Source: UBA710 sp051655145 (GTDB taxonomy: Bacteria > Bacillota_I > Bacilli_A > Mycoplasmatales > Metamycoplasmataceae). Taken from it: 64,000 nt of DNA. Every line of letters starts with the position of its first letter. The stretch's first letter is position 1. The notes beneath the pieces were generated by a model that saw nothing but the letters and a program-made list of their open reading frames with translations, was not told where the DNA came from and ran no database searches. A program made the position numbers and the translations under genes. Positions 12,750-22,286 of the stretch are shown one piece after another. The DNA is taken from contig JBOFZK010000050.1 of assembly GCA_051655145.1 (NCBI GenBank), positions 4,276 to 68,275 on the forward strand, written 5' to 3'.

Positions 12750-13175
12750 ATGAAATTAATAGCAAAAAATAAAAAGGCATTTTATGATTATCAAATACTT
12801 GATACATATAATGCAGGTATATCTTTAATGGGTTGAGAGGTTAAATCGATAAGAGCCGGTAGAATCAATTTATCCAATTCTTTTTGCTATTTTAAATCAA
12901 ACGAATTATTCGCTTCTAATATGCATATAGCGCTATGAATGGGAATAAGAGATATAGAAACAAAACCTAGAAAACTGCTTCTTAAAAAATCAGAATTAAA
13001 AAAAATAAAACACAAAAAAGATACAGAAAAAGTAACAATTATCCCTTTAGAAATTTTTTTTGATAGATCATATATAAAATTGAAGATAGGTATTGCTAAA
13101 GGCCGTAAAAACTATGATAAGAGACAATATATAAAAGAAAGAGACGAAAAAAAAGTCAGTAGATATAGAAAATAA
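12750..13175 (+). CDS. smpB: SsrA-binding protein SmpB
   Basis: 141 residues, the normal size. SmpB carries tmRNA into the empty A site of stalled ribosomes in trans-translation. Visible features: NKKAFYDYQI at the start (family N-[KR]-x-A-x-x-[DE]-Y), GWEVKSIRAGRINLS, the R-x-R-K-L-L-L-like segment near residue 70 (KPRKLLLKKSEL) and the basic C-terminal tail (KGRKNYDKRQYIKERD) that occupies the mRNA channel. It sits 29 bases upstream of ssrA, its RNA partner. No Shine-Dalgarno is visible; see the -10 box just upstream. Confidence 0.96.
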
Positions 13176-13192
13176 TACTAAAAGAGTGTTAT

Positions 13193-13198
13193 TATAAT
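13193..13198 (+). promoter_or_regulatory. -10 box for tmRNA
   Basis: A consensus TATAAT ends 6 bases before the predicted first base of tmRNA, the expected spacing. No clear -35 box. Confidence 0.7.
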
Positions 13199-13204
13199 TA
13201 CTAG

Positions 13205-13590
13205 GGGGGTATAAAGGATTTGACATATATTGATTAATCTTTTTTGCAGTAGTTTAGTAGACTATAATACTATTTTTTCTAAATGGAAAACAAGAACAAA
13301 AAGTAGAAGATCAAGCAATTGATTTTGTTAACTTTGAAAACAATTATAATCTAGCTTTTGCTTAAGAAATAAAGCGCTAGTCGTTTAATAAGAATTTCTA
13401 TAACCTATTAAATGTTATACTTTTAGAATATATAATATTAATTTAGTTAAAATATTACGAACTCAAAAACTAAACCCTAATTAAATATTTTGCTAATTTA
13501 ATTTCTTTAGGTAAAAAAAATTAGATAAACTGTAGACGAAAAGAATCTAATAATATTTGGACACGGGTTCGACTCCCGTTACCTCCACCA
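13205..13590 (+). ncRNA. ssrA: Transfer-messenger RNA (tmRNA)
   Basis: About 386 nt. The 5' end GGGGGTA pairs over 7 bp (one G-T wobble) with TACCTCC at the 3' end; a discriminator A and an encoded CCA follow. The T-arm with the GTTCGA loop is at 13565-13580, and the family sequence AAGGATTTGACAT follows the 5' acceptor strand. The tag reading frame is best read from GGA at 13285 to a TAA at 13363: 26 residues, starting GKQEQKVEDQ and ending in the hydrophobic degradation signal NYNLAFA. The exact resume codon is inferred from the frame. It rescues stalled ribosomes and tags the peptide for proteases; Lon, also in this window, is a likely one in mycoplasmas. Next to smpB. Confidence 0.93.
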
Positions 13591-13622
13591 TATGCGAAAG
13601 CAAAATTCTTAGAAAGGTACTA

Positions 13623-15551
13623 ATGAAATATTACTGCTCATATGATAAAAAACTTGATCCTTATTTTTGAAAGTTAAAAAGGGTGAATGATGACCCTCAT
13701 ATATTTTTTAAAAATCGACAAGATGCTATTAATTATTATTTATCACAAAAAAATGAAGGAGTTATTTGATTCCAAAAAGATAAAAACGATTTAGCTAGAG
13801 GCTTCGTTCCTAAATATGAAGGGTTTATAAATTCAACCTGAGAAAATAATAAGTTAGTACATGAGATAAAATTGTTTGATTCAGTAAAATTACTTAATCC
13901 AGATGAAACAATTAAAAAGCTTTATAGTACTTGAAATTTAAATCCTGAAACCGGGGAAGACATTCTTTCATTGAACCACATAGACAGATCAAGAACAATT
14001 TTAAATTCTTATTTAACATCTTCTCAAATGAGAAGCTTTTTAGAAAATAGAAAAAAAGAAAGAAGAAAAAACAAAAAAGAAAAAAATGTAATTCAAGAAG
14101 AAGAATTAATGTTTGATGACGTTCCTTTTATTGAAGAAGAAACAAATTTTGACGACATTACTTCTTTTGAAGAAGATAAAAAAAGCAATTATGAATTTGA
14201 TTCAGAAAATGATAATTTTTTAAATTTTTATGAATTAGATAATATAATATATAATAATTACAAAAATAATAAAGGCCAAAATATGAATATGAAAAAGAAA
14301 ATTTATCAACCAGTTGGATATATAATTCCTCCAAATCAAACAGGAACAATTGAATATACTGTTGTTCCAGGACAAACATTAAATACAGCAATTAATCCAT
14401 TGGGCCAAGAAACAATGATTATTTCTTCACCACCTCCACAATATAATTATAATTATGTAGAGGCTATGCCACAACCTGTGTATGTATCAGCACCTCAACC
14501 AATGATACAACCAATGCCACAACCTATTCAAGTTGTTCAAGCTGCTCCTTCTCCTTATAGTGCATATTATTCAACTAATACATATGATTACCCTAGTTTT
14601 ACACATCAACAACAACCACAATCTAATGTTGTTGAAAGTTTAACAAACGAAATAAAACATATGAGAAATGATTTATCTCAAATACAATCTAAAACACAGC
14701 AATTGACACTTACAAGACCTCAACAAATTAATCCGTTAGCAATAACTTCAGAAATTAATAATAGTGTTGAAAACTTTAAAAATGAAATTAAAAGAGAAAT
14801 TCATGATGAATTTTCTTATTTATCATCTCAATTTAATTTCGCTGAAATGGGTGAAACAGATAGAAAAATTTCTGATTTAAAAGCAAACTTAAAAGATATT
14901 CAAGAAAACTTAAAAGCGCTATTAGAAAATCAAAAATTATCTTACAACACAATTAACAATGATCATTATAATGATATTGCTAATATTAAACAAGAATTAC
15001 AAAATTTAAATACAACAATTTTAAATACAACAACTTCTCAAAACAATACTTTTTTCAATGATTTAAATCAAATTAAAAACAAAATTAGAGACTTGTCTGA
15101 TAAAGCAGGAAATGTTGATACTTCAGAATTTGGTTCTGATTTAAAATCAATAAGAAGTGAAATTCATACATTAAAAGGTGAACTTTCTTCAGCTAAAATG
15201 GCACCACCAGTAGCTCCAATAGTAATGCCAGCACCACCAGTAGTAGTTCCACCAGTACGTCCAATGACAACAACAACTACTTTAATTCCTGACATTAAAC
15301 CACAAGCTCCAGAAGTTAAACAAAAAAGCAAAAAAGATGAAAAACTAGAAGCTAAATTACAAGCTAAAGAAGCTAAGTTAAAAGATAAAGAAGCTAAATT
15401 ACAAACTAAAGAATTAAAAGATTTATCTAATACAAAAGAAAAAATGTCTAAAAAAACCAAAGTAGGTTTAGGATTTTTATTCACATTTACAGGTTTATTA
15501 TTTGCAGGAGCAATAGCTGTTGTAGTACTTTTCTTCCTTGGAATAATTTAA
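13623..15551 (+). CDS. P/Q-rich coiled-coil protein with C-terminal membrane anchor
   Basis: 642 residues, no family firmly recognised. Order of parts: a folded N-terminal region with many aromatic residues (1-110, MKYYCSYDKKLDPYFWKLK...; it may relate to a mycoplasma-only family, which I could not check), a charged Lys/Arg then Glu/Asp stretch (about 130-200), a Pro/Gln/Tyr-rich segment (225-345, repeated PQP and QP units), a long coiled coil (about 345-520), a Pro/Val/Thr-rich linker (APPVAPIV...), an Ala/Lys/Glu repeat (KLEAKLQAKEAKLKDKEAKL) and one final membrane helix ending the protein. This layout resembles mycoplasma cytoskeleton or attachment-organelle proteins. The ATG has an AAAGG site 7 bases upstream. 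Trp is coded by TGA in the N-terminal region. Confidence 0.85.
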
Positions 15552-15569
15552 AAAGAATATAATTTAAAA

Positions 15570-16526
15570 ATGAATAAATGAACACCAAAGAAAATGGCCT
15601 TTGTTTCAATTCTTATAGCAACAAGTATAGCATTTGTTGTAATAGGAGCACAATTGGCAGCCATTTCAGCTATTCCTAGCATTAAATTATCTCTTGCTGG
15701 ATTACCTGTTAAAATTTCTGGTTATTTATTTGGGCCTTTAGTAGGCTTTATAGTAGGGTTTTTTACAGATATATTAACATTTTTGTATATTCCTACTTTT
15801 TATTATCCGCTATATTCAGTAGCATTAGGAATTTCTGGATTAATCCCCGGAATTTTTTATTGATTTTATATTAAAAAATATGACAATAAACTTTCTAATG
15901 AAAATCAAATAAAAAAATTAGAATTAAATTATATTAAGCTTTATCATATTTTAGTTATTAATTTTTTAGAAGATTTAAATTCTTCAAAAGCAATAAAATT
16001 GCAAAAGAAAATGAAGAAAAATCAAGATACTGTTATGAAAATTAAAAATAGCAAAAAAAATAATAAGTGTTTAAATTTTAATTTAACTACTGGTGTTATT
16101 TTTTCTATTTTTTTATGATTATGTTGTTTTATTTTTATTTTCTTTATTCCACAGGAACATTTAACTTCGGAATTTGGGAATCATAAATTCTTTTCATTTC
16201 TTGCGCAAAAAGAATACTTCCATTTATTTATTGGTATTTCATTTATTATTGTTATTGCCTTTTTTATAATTACTAGATTTGCCTTTTCGGAAAAAATATA
16301 TTTAAAAATGGTTCCTATTTTTGTTTTCGTTTTATTTACAGAGTTTATTAATCTTCCAGTTATAGCTCTTGCTGATCAAGAGTCATTAGATATTAATTTT
16401 ATGGTTTCTTTAGTGGCATCATTAGCAGCTTCACCAGTTAAACTTTGATTTAATTTATTAATAATTTCTTTTGCTACTAAAATTATTGTTCCATTAATTA
16501 TAAATAAAGAAAATAATTCATTTTAA
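15570..16526 (+). CDS. ECF transporter substrate-binding (S) membrane subunit
   Basis: 318 residues, mostly hydrophobic. The N-terminal third (MAFVSILIATSIAFVVIGAQLAAISAIPSI..., then 'GLPVKISGYLFGPLVGFIVGFFTDIL') matches the pattern of ECF-type S components of vitamin importers, which bind a substrate and dock on a shared EcfA-EcfT module encoded elsewhere. A long Lys-rich cytosolic loop (about 100-165) splits the protein, which is unusual for 180-220-residue S components, and further membrane segments follow. The substrate cannot be read from the sequence; folate or riboflavin are common in this group. The start follows the previous stop by 18 bases, so they are probably co-transcribed. Confidence 0.7.
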
Positions 16527-16541
16527 GTTTTAAGAATATAG

Positions 16542-16547
16542 TATAAT
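16542..16547 (+). promoter_or_regulatory. -10 box for the rplK-rplA operon
   Basis: TATAAT about 100 bases upstream of rplK. A second A/T-rich candidate, TTATAAAAT, lies at 16559-16567. Either would give a structured 5' leader. Confidence 0.45.
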
Positions 16548-16587
16548 TTGATTGCTTTATTATAAAATAAGCAACTCTTAGCTGGTT

Positions 16588-16617
16588 GTGGAAGAAACAA
16601 GTGTTTCGTCTGACCAC
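16588..16617 (+). promoter_or_regulatory. Structured leader of rplK-rplA, possible L1 autoregulation site
   Basis: GTGG at 16588 pairs with CCAC at 16614, and GAAAC at 16594 pairs with GTTTC at 16603 around an AAGT loop. This leaves an asymmetric internal loop (AA on one side, GTCTGA on the other). The region is clearly less AT-rich than its surroundings. Ribosomal protein L1 is known to repress L11-L1 operons by binding a hairpin with an asymmetric loop that mimics its 23S rRNA site. That this is such a site is my inference from position and shape. Confidence 0.45.
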
Positions 16618-16648
16618 GGGGAATCAGAATAAATTTAAAGGAGCTAAT

Positions 16649-17236
16649 ATGGCTAAAAAAGTAGTACGTATTGCTAAATTGGAATTTAACGCTGGTCAAG
16701 CTAAACCAGGACCTGAATTAGCAGGTCTTGGAATTGTTATGCCAGAGTTTACAAAACAATTTAATGATGCAACAAAAGACAGAGGAAACGAACCAGTTCC
16801 TGTCGAAATAACAATTCATGATGATAAATCATTTATATTTAAATTATTTACAGCACCTGCAACATACAAATTAATGCAAGCTGCAAATATTAAAAAAGGC
16901 TCACCAAATTCAAAAACAACAAAAGTAGCAACTATTACAAAAAAACAACTTGAAGAAATTGCAAGTTATAAATTAGTTGATCTAAATACAGATAATCTTG
17001 AGGCTGGAATGAGAATTATAGCTGGAACAGCAAAAAATATGGGAATCTTAATTGAAGGATTCGATAATATTGCTGAAGCTGAAAAAGAAGCAAAAGAAGC
17101 ATTACTTCATAAAGCTGAAAAAGAAGCAAAAGAAGCAAAACTACAAGAAGAAATTAAAGCTAATGCTGAAATGAAAGATGCAAAAGTTGAAGTTGAAGTT
17201 ATTAAAGAAAAATCAAATGAAGCTGGTGATAAATAA
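16649..17236 (+). CDS. rplK: 50S ribosomal protein L11 with a charged C-terminal extension
   Basis: 195 residues against about 141 for standard L11. The L11 part includes KLEFNAGQAKPGPELAGLGI (family QxxAGxAxPxPPxGPALGxxG), the FIFKLFTAPATYKL segment and the C-terminal RNA-binding domain with the GMRIIAGTAKNMGI pattern. L11 supports the GTPase centre of the ribosome. After about residue 145 comes a helix rich in Ala, Glu and Lys with the unit AEKEAKEA repeated twice. The start is set by GGAG seven bases before the ATG at 16649; upstream in-frame alternatives would read through the structured leader. The stop overlaps the rplA start by one base (TAATG). Confidence 0.95.
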   Translation: MAKKVVRIAKLEFNAGQAKPGPELAGLGIVMPEFTKQFNDATKDRGNEPVPVEITIHDDKSFIFKLFTAPATYKLMQAANIKKGSPNSKTTKVATITKKQLEEIASYKLVDLNTDNLEAGMRIIAGTAKNMGILIEGFDNIAEAEKEAKEALLHKAEKEAKEAKLQEEIKANAEMKDAKVEVEVIKEKSNEAGDK

Positions 17237-17928
17237 TGGCTAAAAAAATATCTAAAAAAATGCAAGAAGCATTATCAAAATTTGAACCAAATAATCATTA
17301 CTCAGTTTCAGAGGCAATTGAAATTTTAAAGAAAATAACTTTTGTTAAATTTGATTCTTCAATTGATTTATCATTAAATCTAAATTTAGATACAAGAAAA
17401 GCAGAACAACAATTACGTGGTTCAGTTCTTCTTCCAAATGGAACAGGAAAAACTATTAAAGTTTTAGTAGCTGTTGATGATTCAAAAATGCAACAAGAAT
17501 CAAAAGATGCTGGAGCTGATATTGTAGTAGGAAAAATTGAATTAGAAGAAATAATTAAAAAAGGTGAATTCAATTTTGATGTTATAGTAGCAGAACCAAA
17601 AATGATGATTACATTAGGAAAATACGGGAAAGTTTTAGGTCCTAAAGGATTAATGCCAAACCCTAAAACAGGTACTGTAACTCCTACTCCTGCAAAAGCA
17701 GTAGAAGAACTTAAAAAAGGAAAAGCTAATTATCGTGCTGATAAAGCAGGTATTGTTAATACTTCTGTTGGTAAACTTTCAATGCAAACAAAAGAATTAA
17801 CGGAAAATATCGATACAGTTGTTTCTTTAATTAAAAAACTAAAACCAAATACAGTTAAAGGAACATACATATATTCAATTACATTAAGTTCAACAATGTC
17901 ACCGGGTGTTAAAATTAAATTAGATTAA
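17236..17928 (+). CDS. rplA: 50S ribosomal protein L1
   Basis: 230 residues, full length. L1 binds 23S rRNA at the L1 stalk and normally represses its own operon. Recognised by KFDSSIDLSLNLNLDTRKAEQQLRGSVLLPNGTGK, the signature around KYGKVLGPKGLMPNPKTGTV, and the C-terminal GTYIYSITLSSTMSPG. The ATG overlaps the rplK stop, the classical L11-L1 arrangement, so coupling is likely. The next gene starts 14 bases after its stop. Confidence 0.97.
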   Translation: MAKKISKKMQEALSKFEPNNHYSVSEAIEILKKITFVKFDSSIDLSLNLNLDTRKAEQQLRGSVLLPNGTGKTIKVLVAVDDSKMQQESKDAGADIVVGKIELEEIIKKGEFNFDVIVAEPKMMITLGKYGKVLGPKGLMPNPKTGTVTPTPAKAVEELKKGKANYRADKAGIVNTSVGKLSMQTKELTENIDTVVSLIKKLKPNTVKGTYIYSITLSSTMSPGVKIKLD

Positions 17929-17942
17929 TTTAAAGAATAAGT

Positions 17943-18263
17943 ATGAAAACAAAAGCTGATTCTAATAGTTTATCAAAACACATCCTAGAAATAATATCTA
18001 ATGCTGAACTTGCTAAAAAACACTGTTTTAATGTTTTTAGTTTATGTAAAGAAAAAGAATTTAAAAAAGCCGAACAAGAATTAAAGTTTGCAAATAAAAA
18101 AGTTATTTTAGCTGAAAGAATCTATTTTAGACTAATTCAAAAAGAATTAAATGAGAAAAATGTTGAACATTCTCTTCTTTTAATTCATGCTGAATCACAA
18201 TTTAGTAATGCAAGAATGTTTATTGATATTTCTCATGAGATAATGAGTCTTTATAAAAGATAA
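17943..18263 (+). CDS. PTS IIA(Lac/Chb)-like helical protein, orphan
   Basis: 106 residues, the size of a free-standing IIA(Lac) or IIA(Chb). Pattern: A-E-L-A-K-x-x and FKKAEQELKFANKKVILAE match the three-helix repeat of this family, and VEHSLLLIHAESQFSNARM aligns with the phosphorylation motif LLLVHAQDHLM. The phospho-accepting His corresponds to H82. The metal-binding Asp three residues later in the family is Ser85 here. No IIB or IIC permease lies nearby; it sits between rplA and secA. It could still accept phosphate from HPr (ptsH is in this window), or be a regulatory or structural derivative. The family call rests on this alignment by eye. Confidence 0.7.
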   Translation: MKTKADSNSLSKHILEIISNAELAKKHCFNVFSLCKEKEFKKAEQELKFANKKVILAERIYFRLIQKELNEKNVEHSLLLIHAESQFSNARMFIDISHEIMSLYKR

Positions 18264-18281
18264 TAATAAATGCTCTTTTAT

Positions 18282-18287
18282 TATAAA
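18282..18287 (+). promoter_or_regulatory. -10 box for secA (near-leaderless)
   Basis: TATAAA 11 bases before the secA ATG. No Shine-Dalgarno follows, so the leader would be at most about five bases. Confidence 0.4.
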
Positions 18288-18298
18288 ATATACATAAT

Positions 18299-20896
18299 AT
18301 GAAATTAAAAAATAACCCTTTTAAACGTAAAAAAAAGAATATGGGAGTTTTAATAAAATCTTCAGAAATAAGATTTGTTGAATCTATTTTAAAAAAAATA
18401 AATTTTATTGAAAAATCAATAAAAAATTTAACTGATGATCAATTAAAAAACAGAACACGTGTTTTTAAACAACGTTTAGAACAAGGTGCTAAACTTGACG
18501 ATATAAGAGCGGAAGCTTTTGCGGTTGCAAGAGAAGCTACATATAGAGTTCTTGGGAAAAGACCATATGATGTCCAAATGATTGGTGGGCTTATTTTAGA
18601 TTTAGGTTCAGTTGCAGAAATGAAAACTGGAGAAGGAAAAACAATAACTTCTATTGCTCCAATATATTTAAATGCTCTTGAAGGTAAAGGTGTTATTGTT
18701 TCAACTGTTAATGAGTATCTAGCAGAACGTGATGCAAAAGAAATGGGAGAAGTTTTTAATTGATTAGGATTATCGGTTGGAATTAATAAAGCAAACGCTT
18801 CTAAAGTATCAAAAAGAAATGCTTATAACGCTGATGTTACCTATTCAATTCATTCTGAATTAGGTTTTGATTATCTTCGTGATAATATGGTTATTTCAAA
18901 TAATGAAAAAGTTCAACGTGATTTGAATTTTTGTTTAATAGATGAAGTTGATTCAATTTTAATAGATGAAGCTAAAACTCCTTTAATTATTTCTGGAGGA
19001 GAAGCTCAAGGAGATGCTATTTATGAAATGGCTGATGCTTTTGTAAGAACACTTACTCCTTCAAAATATGATATAGATCATGAAACACAATCAATATTTT
19101 TAAATTTTGAAGGTGTAAATTATGCAAATGAATATTTTAAATTTAAAAACTTATATGATATTGAAAATTCAGAAATGGTTCATAGAATTCAAAATGCATT
19201 AAGAGCTCATTACATAATGAAAAAAGATGTTGAATATGTTGTTATTGAGGACAAAATAGAATTAGTAGATTCTTTTACCGGAAGAATTATGGAAGGAAGA
19301 GCATATTCTGAAGGATTGCAACAAGCAATTCAAGCAAAGGAAAAAGTTACAATCGAACCTGAAACTAAAACCTTAGCTACAATAACATATCAAAACTTTT
19401 TTAGAATGTTTAAAAAACTTTGTGGAATGACAGGAACTGCTAAAACAGAAGAACAAGAATTCCTTGATATTTATAATATGAGAGTTAATGTTGTTCCAAC
19501 AAATAAACCTATTCTTAGAAATGATCATCCTGATAAAATTTATTTATCATTATCTGCTAAATATAAGGCAATTATTGAAACAATAAAAGAAGTTCATAAA
19601 AAAGGACAACCTATTTTACTTGGAACATCACAAGTTGATGAATCAGAAATATTACATGAATTCCTTTTAAAAGAAAATTTACCTCACAAAGTTTTAAATG
19701 CAAAACAAGATAAGCAAGAAGCTATTATTATTTCTAAAGCAGGAGAATTAGGTTCAATTACAATAGCGACTAATATGGCCGGTAGAGGAACGGATATTAA
19801 ACTTGGTGAGGGTGTAAGAGAAGTTGGTGGTCTTTTTGTTATTGGAACAAATAGAGCAGAAGCACAAAGAATTGATAATCAGTTAAAAGGTCGTGCTGGA
19901 AGACAAGGAGACGTTGGTGAATCACAATTTTTCCTTTCAATAGAAGATTCGCTTATTAAAAGATTTTCTTTACAAGATAAATGAAAGGATATATTTAAAT
20001 CTTTCGAAGACAGAGAAATTGAAGGAAAAACAATTAAAAAAGCCTTCATTAGAGCTCAAAAGAAAATAGAAGGATTTAATTACGATTCAAGAAAATCAAT
20101 TTTAAATTATGACGATGTTATAAGAAGACAAAGAGATTTAATTTATAAACAAAGAAATATTATTTTAGCTAAAGACAATAATTTAGAAATAATTAAAAGA
20201 ATGATTAAATCAACTTCTAAAGAAATTTTATTTTTAGCTGGTGTTTTAGAAGATAATGGAATGATTAATTATCATAAATTAGTAGATCAAATTAATGAAA
20301 TATTTTTACAAGAAATTTCTTTTAAATTTAATTATGAAGATGTTTTAAATTTAACATTTGAAACAATTCCTTCTTTTTTTGAAACTGCATTATTAGAAAT
20401 TTATCTTTTAAATAGAGAAAACGCTATTAATAATTCTTCTATTGAATGAGTTCAATCAAATGAAAAAAGTTCAATAATAGCTGCTTTAGATAATCAATGA
20501 AAATATCATATTGATATAATGGATAAATTAAGATCATCAACAAACGTTGTTCAATATTCACAAAAAAACCCTTATCAAGTTTATGCTGAAGAAAGTACTT
20601 TAAAATTCAATGAAATGGTTAATATTATTGCTTTTAATACAATTCAGGAATTATTTAACAATATTAATATTATTAAAGATAAAGAAACAAAAGTATTAAA
20701 TGTTGGTGGCGTTAAAGTTAATATAGGTAAAAATACTCCAAAAATTTTAGAGAATTTAATAATTAAAAGAATTGAAAAATTACTTAAAAACAATGTAAAA
20801 GATATTAGAAATGAATTAGCTCAAGAGGCTCAAGAAGAAATAATATTTGATAATGATTATGAAAAAGAATTATTTTTCCTTGATTCTTTCTTATAA
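18299..20896 (+). CDS. secA: Preprotein translocase ATPase SecA
   Basis: 865 residues. SecA pushes unfolded preproteins through SecYEG. Visible: Walker A MKTGEGKT near 108-115, DEAD-type Walker B with IDEVDSILIDEAKTPLIISG, the preprotein-crosslinking region after it, TYQNFFRMFKKLCGMTGTAKTE, and the second helicase domain with TNMAGRGTDIKLG and QLKGRAGRQGD. The C-terminal zinc-binding tail of many SecA proteins is absent; the protein ends after the helical scaffold, as in other mycoplasmas. ATG 18299 gives a basic N-terminus; an internal ATG at 18341 is possible but shorter. Several TGA codons are Trp. Confidence 0.97.
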
Positions 20897-20928
20897 TATA
20901 AAGTATTAAATATCTAAACGGAGATAAT

Positions 20929-21480
20929 GTGAGCGATAAAAAATATGTAACGAAAATTCTTTTTTCAGAAAAAGAAATAGCAAACAAAATAAAAGAATTA
21001 GCTTTGTGAGTAGATGAAACATATGGAAATTCTCAAAATTTAATTCTAATTTCAATTTTAAAAGGTTCAATTCCTTTTTTAGCTCAACTAATTAAATCAG
21101 TTAAAACAAACCACGAAATAGATTTTATGACTATTTCTACTTATAGAGGAAATCAAAAATCTTCAGGAAATATTAAAATAGTTATGGATTTGGCTAATGA
21201 TATTTCTGGAAAAGATGTTTTAATTGTTGAAGATATTGTTGATAGTGGCCTTTCTCTTGATAAAGTAAAAGAAAATTTAAAAAGAAGAAACCCTAATTCA
21301 ATTAAAGTTTTAACCTTACTTGATAAAAAAGAAGGAAGAAAAAACAATTTTGAGGTTGATAAATATGGTTTTATCGCTCCAAACGAATTTCTTATAGGTT
21401 TTGGTTTAGATGTTAAAGAAAAATTAAGAAATCTTCCTTATATAGGAATTTTTAATAAAGATTTATTCGACGAAATCTAA
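20929..21480 (+). CDS. hpt: Hypoxanthine phosphoribosyltransferase
   Basis: 183 residues. It joins hypoxanthine or guanine to PRPP in purine salvage, essential in organisms that cannot make purines. The PRPP-binding motif is VLIVEDIVDSGLSL, and the N-terminal LILISILKGSIPFLAQL and ISTYRG segments are typical of HGPRT. The start is GTG at 20929, set by the ACGGAG ribosome site 5 bases upstream; the overlapping ATG at 20927 is in a frame that closes after seven codons. It follows secA by 32 bases. Confidence 0.93.
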
Positions 21481-21570
21481 TAATAATAGTATTTTTAATA
21501 TTTTAATATAAAATAAATCGAAAAAATTATTTATAATTATAATTATTTAAATAACAAAGAAAGAGGAACA

Positions 21571-22284
21571 ATGCATAATACTCAATTTCCTTATTTAGCA
21601 AATAGAAAACAAATTAATACAAATCAATTCGGATATAACCAAAATCAGCAATTTTTTAGAAGAACAAATAATGGATGAATTATTCAAGGTAATACTCAAG
21701 AGCCAGAAGAAACACAAACCTTGACTCTTTCTATTACAAACAAATATAAGTTTCCATTAAATAATAATAGAATTTCAAATATTTATTATAATCCTGTTTC
21801 ACAACAACAATATTATCAACCAGCGCCACAAGTGGTTCCAATACAAAACACTTATTATAATCCTGTTCCACAACAACAACATTATCAACCAGTGCCACAA
21901 GTAGCTCCAGTAGTACAAAATACTTATTATAATCCTGTTCCACAACAACAACATTACCAACCAGCTCCTATGACTTATCCAGGCTCAAATGTTGTTTATC
22001 AACCACAACACTGTTCAACAGCTCCTATAGCACCTATAATGCCTCTAACAACAAATAATAATCACCAATCACAACATTGTCAAACAAATTCAAATAATAA
22101 TTCACAATGTAATCAATCAATTAATAATAATCAAAATCAAAATATTAATAAACATAATAATGTTTCTCAATATAATTATTCTCCTACAACAGATGGATTA
22201 TTACCTTTAATTTATGAAGCAATAGATATTGCTAAGACCCAAAAAACACTACTTTACAAATTTATTGATGTTTTTACTAAGTAA
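21571..22284 (+). CDS. Asn/Gln/Pro-rich low-complexity protein
   Basis: 237 residues, no recognised family. Starts MHNTQFPYLANRKQ after an AAAGAGG ribosome site. The middle holds three near-identical copies of a unit YYNPV-[SP]-QQQ-[YH]-YQP. Then comes an Asn/Gln/His/Cys-rich stretch (three C-bearing QHC and QC motifs) and a short ordinary C-terminal helix (LLPLIYEAIDIAKTQKTLLYKFIDVF). No signal peptide or membrane helix. Composition resembles the P/Q-rich regions of mycoplasma cytadherence and cytoskeletal proteins, and of the product at 13623-15551. The stop lies 2 bases before the glf start, so the two are translated from one message. Confidence 0.8.
21784..21969 (+). repeat. Three tandem coding repeats (YYNPV...YQP unit)
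   Basis: About 60-66 bases per unit, three copies, highly similar at DNA level (TATTATAATCCTGTT and CACAACAACA cores). Such near-identical units can change number by slippage. Confidence 0.8.
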
Positions 22285-22286
22285 GT

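Noticed and set aside
13205..13590. Assigning the organism to M. mobile or M. pulmonis
   Set aside because: The tmRNA tag does not match the tags I recall for these species, and memory alone is not enough to name another.
16586..17236. rplK beginning at 16586
   Set aside because: The extra 21 codons come from the structured leader; GGAG and the ATG at 16649 match the family start MAKK.
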